This document shows positions 30,227 to 30,363 of a stretch of 30,363 bases of DNA, piece by piece. The stretch's first letter is position 1; each line of letters opens with the position of its first letter. The notes under the pieces are model-generated. The model had not been told where the DNA came from. It saw nothing but the letters and a program-made list of their open reading frames with translations, and did not search any database. The stretch comes from an uncultured Bdellovibrionales bacterium (GTDB taxonomy: Bacteria; Bdellovibrionota; Bdellovibrionia; Bdellovibrionales; JAMPXM01), in NCBI GenBank assembly GCA_937927435.1, contig CALBDW010000005.1:1-30363 (forward strand), in the 5' to 3' direction. The translations under genes and the position numbers were made by a program.

Positions 30227-30363
30227 AGACCCGTTTTCCGGCCGTTCCAAGAGTTCGCAAAATTGCGCTGTCCTGAGATCGTCGGTCCCGCGGCGACGAA
30301 GCTTATAAGGCTCTCAGAAATAACCCGTGGTTTTGAGTAAAAAATAGGCAGCCCATCGTCTGG
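30223..30363 (-). CDS. 3' end of an unknown gene (partial)
   Basis: On the minus strand a frame is open from the right edge for 46 codons (starting PDDGLPIFYSKPRV, ending NSWNGRKTGL) and stops at TAA in the same TTAA as the hydrolase stop. That sharing matches three other convergent pairs in this window, which supports a real gene. No family is recognised from this fragment. Alternatively a chance open frame in a gap. Confidence 0.5.
   Translation of the reverse strand, partial: PDDGLPIFYSKPRVISESLISFVAAGPTISGQRNFANSWNGRKTGL

Noticed and set aside
1..30363. CRISPR array, insertion sequence, prophage or defence island
   Set aside because: No direct-repeat array, transposase, integrase, restriction or phage structural gene was seen.

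Overview
This window reads as a compact bacterial chromosome segment, GC-rich (by eye about 55%), with dense coding on both strands and no sign of prophage, insertion sequence, plasmid functions or CRISPR. The gene set suggests a Gram-negative bacterium of the Bdellovibrionota/Oligoflexia type. The reasons are a secreted chymotrypsin-fold protease, several beta-barrel outer-membrane candidates ending in Phe, a FecR-domain protein beside a class III adenylyl cyclase, and many small secreted proteins. The lineage is inference; ordinary conserved genes (rpmG, purT, greA, mutM, cysQ, gloB, sohB, nrnA) anchor the bacterial assignment.

Layout. 1-1.6 kb: the end of rpmG (L33, minus) and purT. 1.7-3.4 kb: a possible small ORF, then a minus-strand XRE regulator / flavin monooxygenase operon with a palindromic operator candidate. 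3.4-5.7 kb: a barrel-like protein and a tandem pair of secreted paralogues with identical cysteine spacing, then tRNA-Val(CAC). 5.8-7.1 kb: cysQ and a MazG-like NTP pyrophosphohydrolase. 7.1-8.8 kb: gloB coupled to an EamA transporter. 8.9-10.6 kb: two convergent BFD-type [2Fe-2S] genes, the second coupled to nrnA. 10.7-13.6 kb: greA, an AsmA-like protein and a small Cys-rich membrane protein. 13.7-15.8 kb: a Spinster-like MFS transporter fused to a glycerophosphodiester phosphodiesterase. 15.8-18.6 kb: sohB, a coiled-coil secreted protein, a DUF3307 membrane protein and a lipoprotein.

18.6-26.6 kb is the most distinctive part. A FecR-domain/FN3-repeat protein is translationally coupled (TAATG) to an FN3/beta-barrel protein. 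Divergent from it is a Cache-HAMP-adenylyl cyclase. Next is an outer-membrane barrel gene split by one in-frame amber codon, then a trypsin-like protease zymogen with a strong terminator. 26.6-30.4 kb: an NPPY methyltransferase, mutM (with a short overlapping upstream ORF that owns the strong ribosome site), an M14 peptidase, an alpha/beta hydrolase, and the 3' end of a further minus-strand gene.

The best candidates for something undescribed are the MFS-GDPD fusion (a predicted import-and-cleave machine for lysophospholipid or glycerophosphodiester), the FecR/FN3-barrel/cyclase locus (a predicted envelope-to-cAMP signalling unit), and the paired BFD genes. A recurrent detail is that four convergent gene pairs end on the same TTAA tetranucleotide, each supplying both TAA stops.
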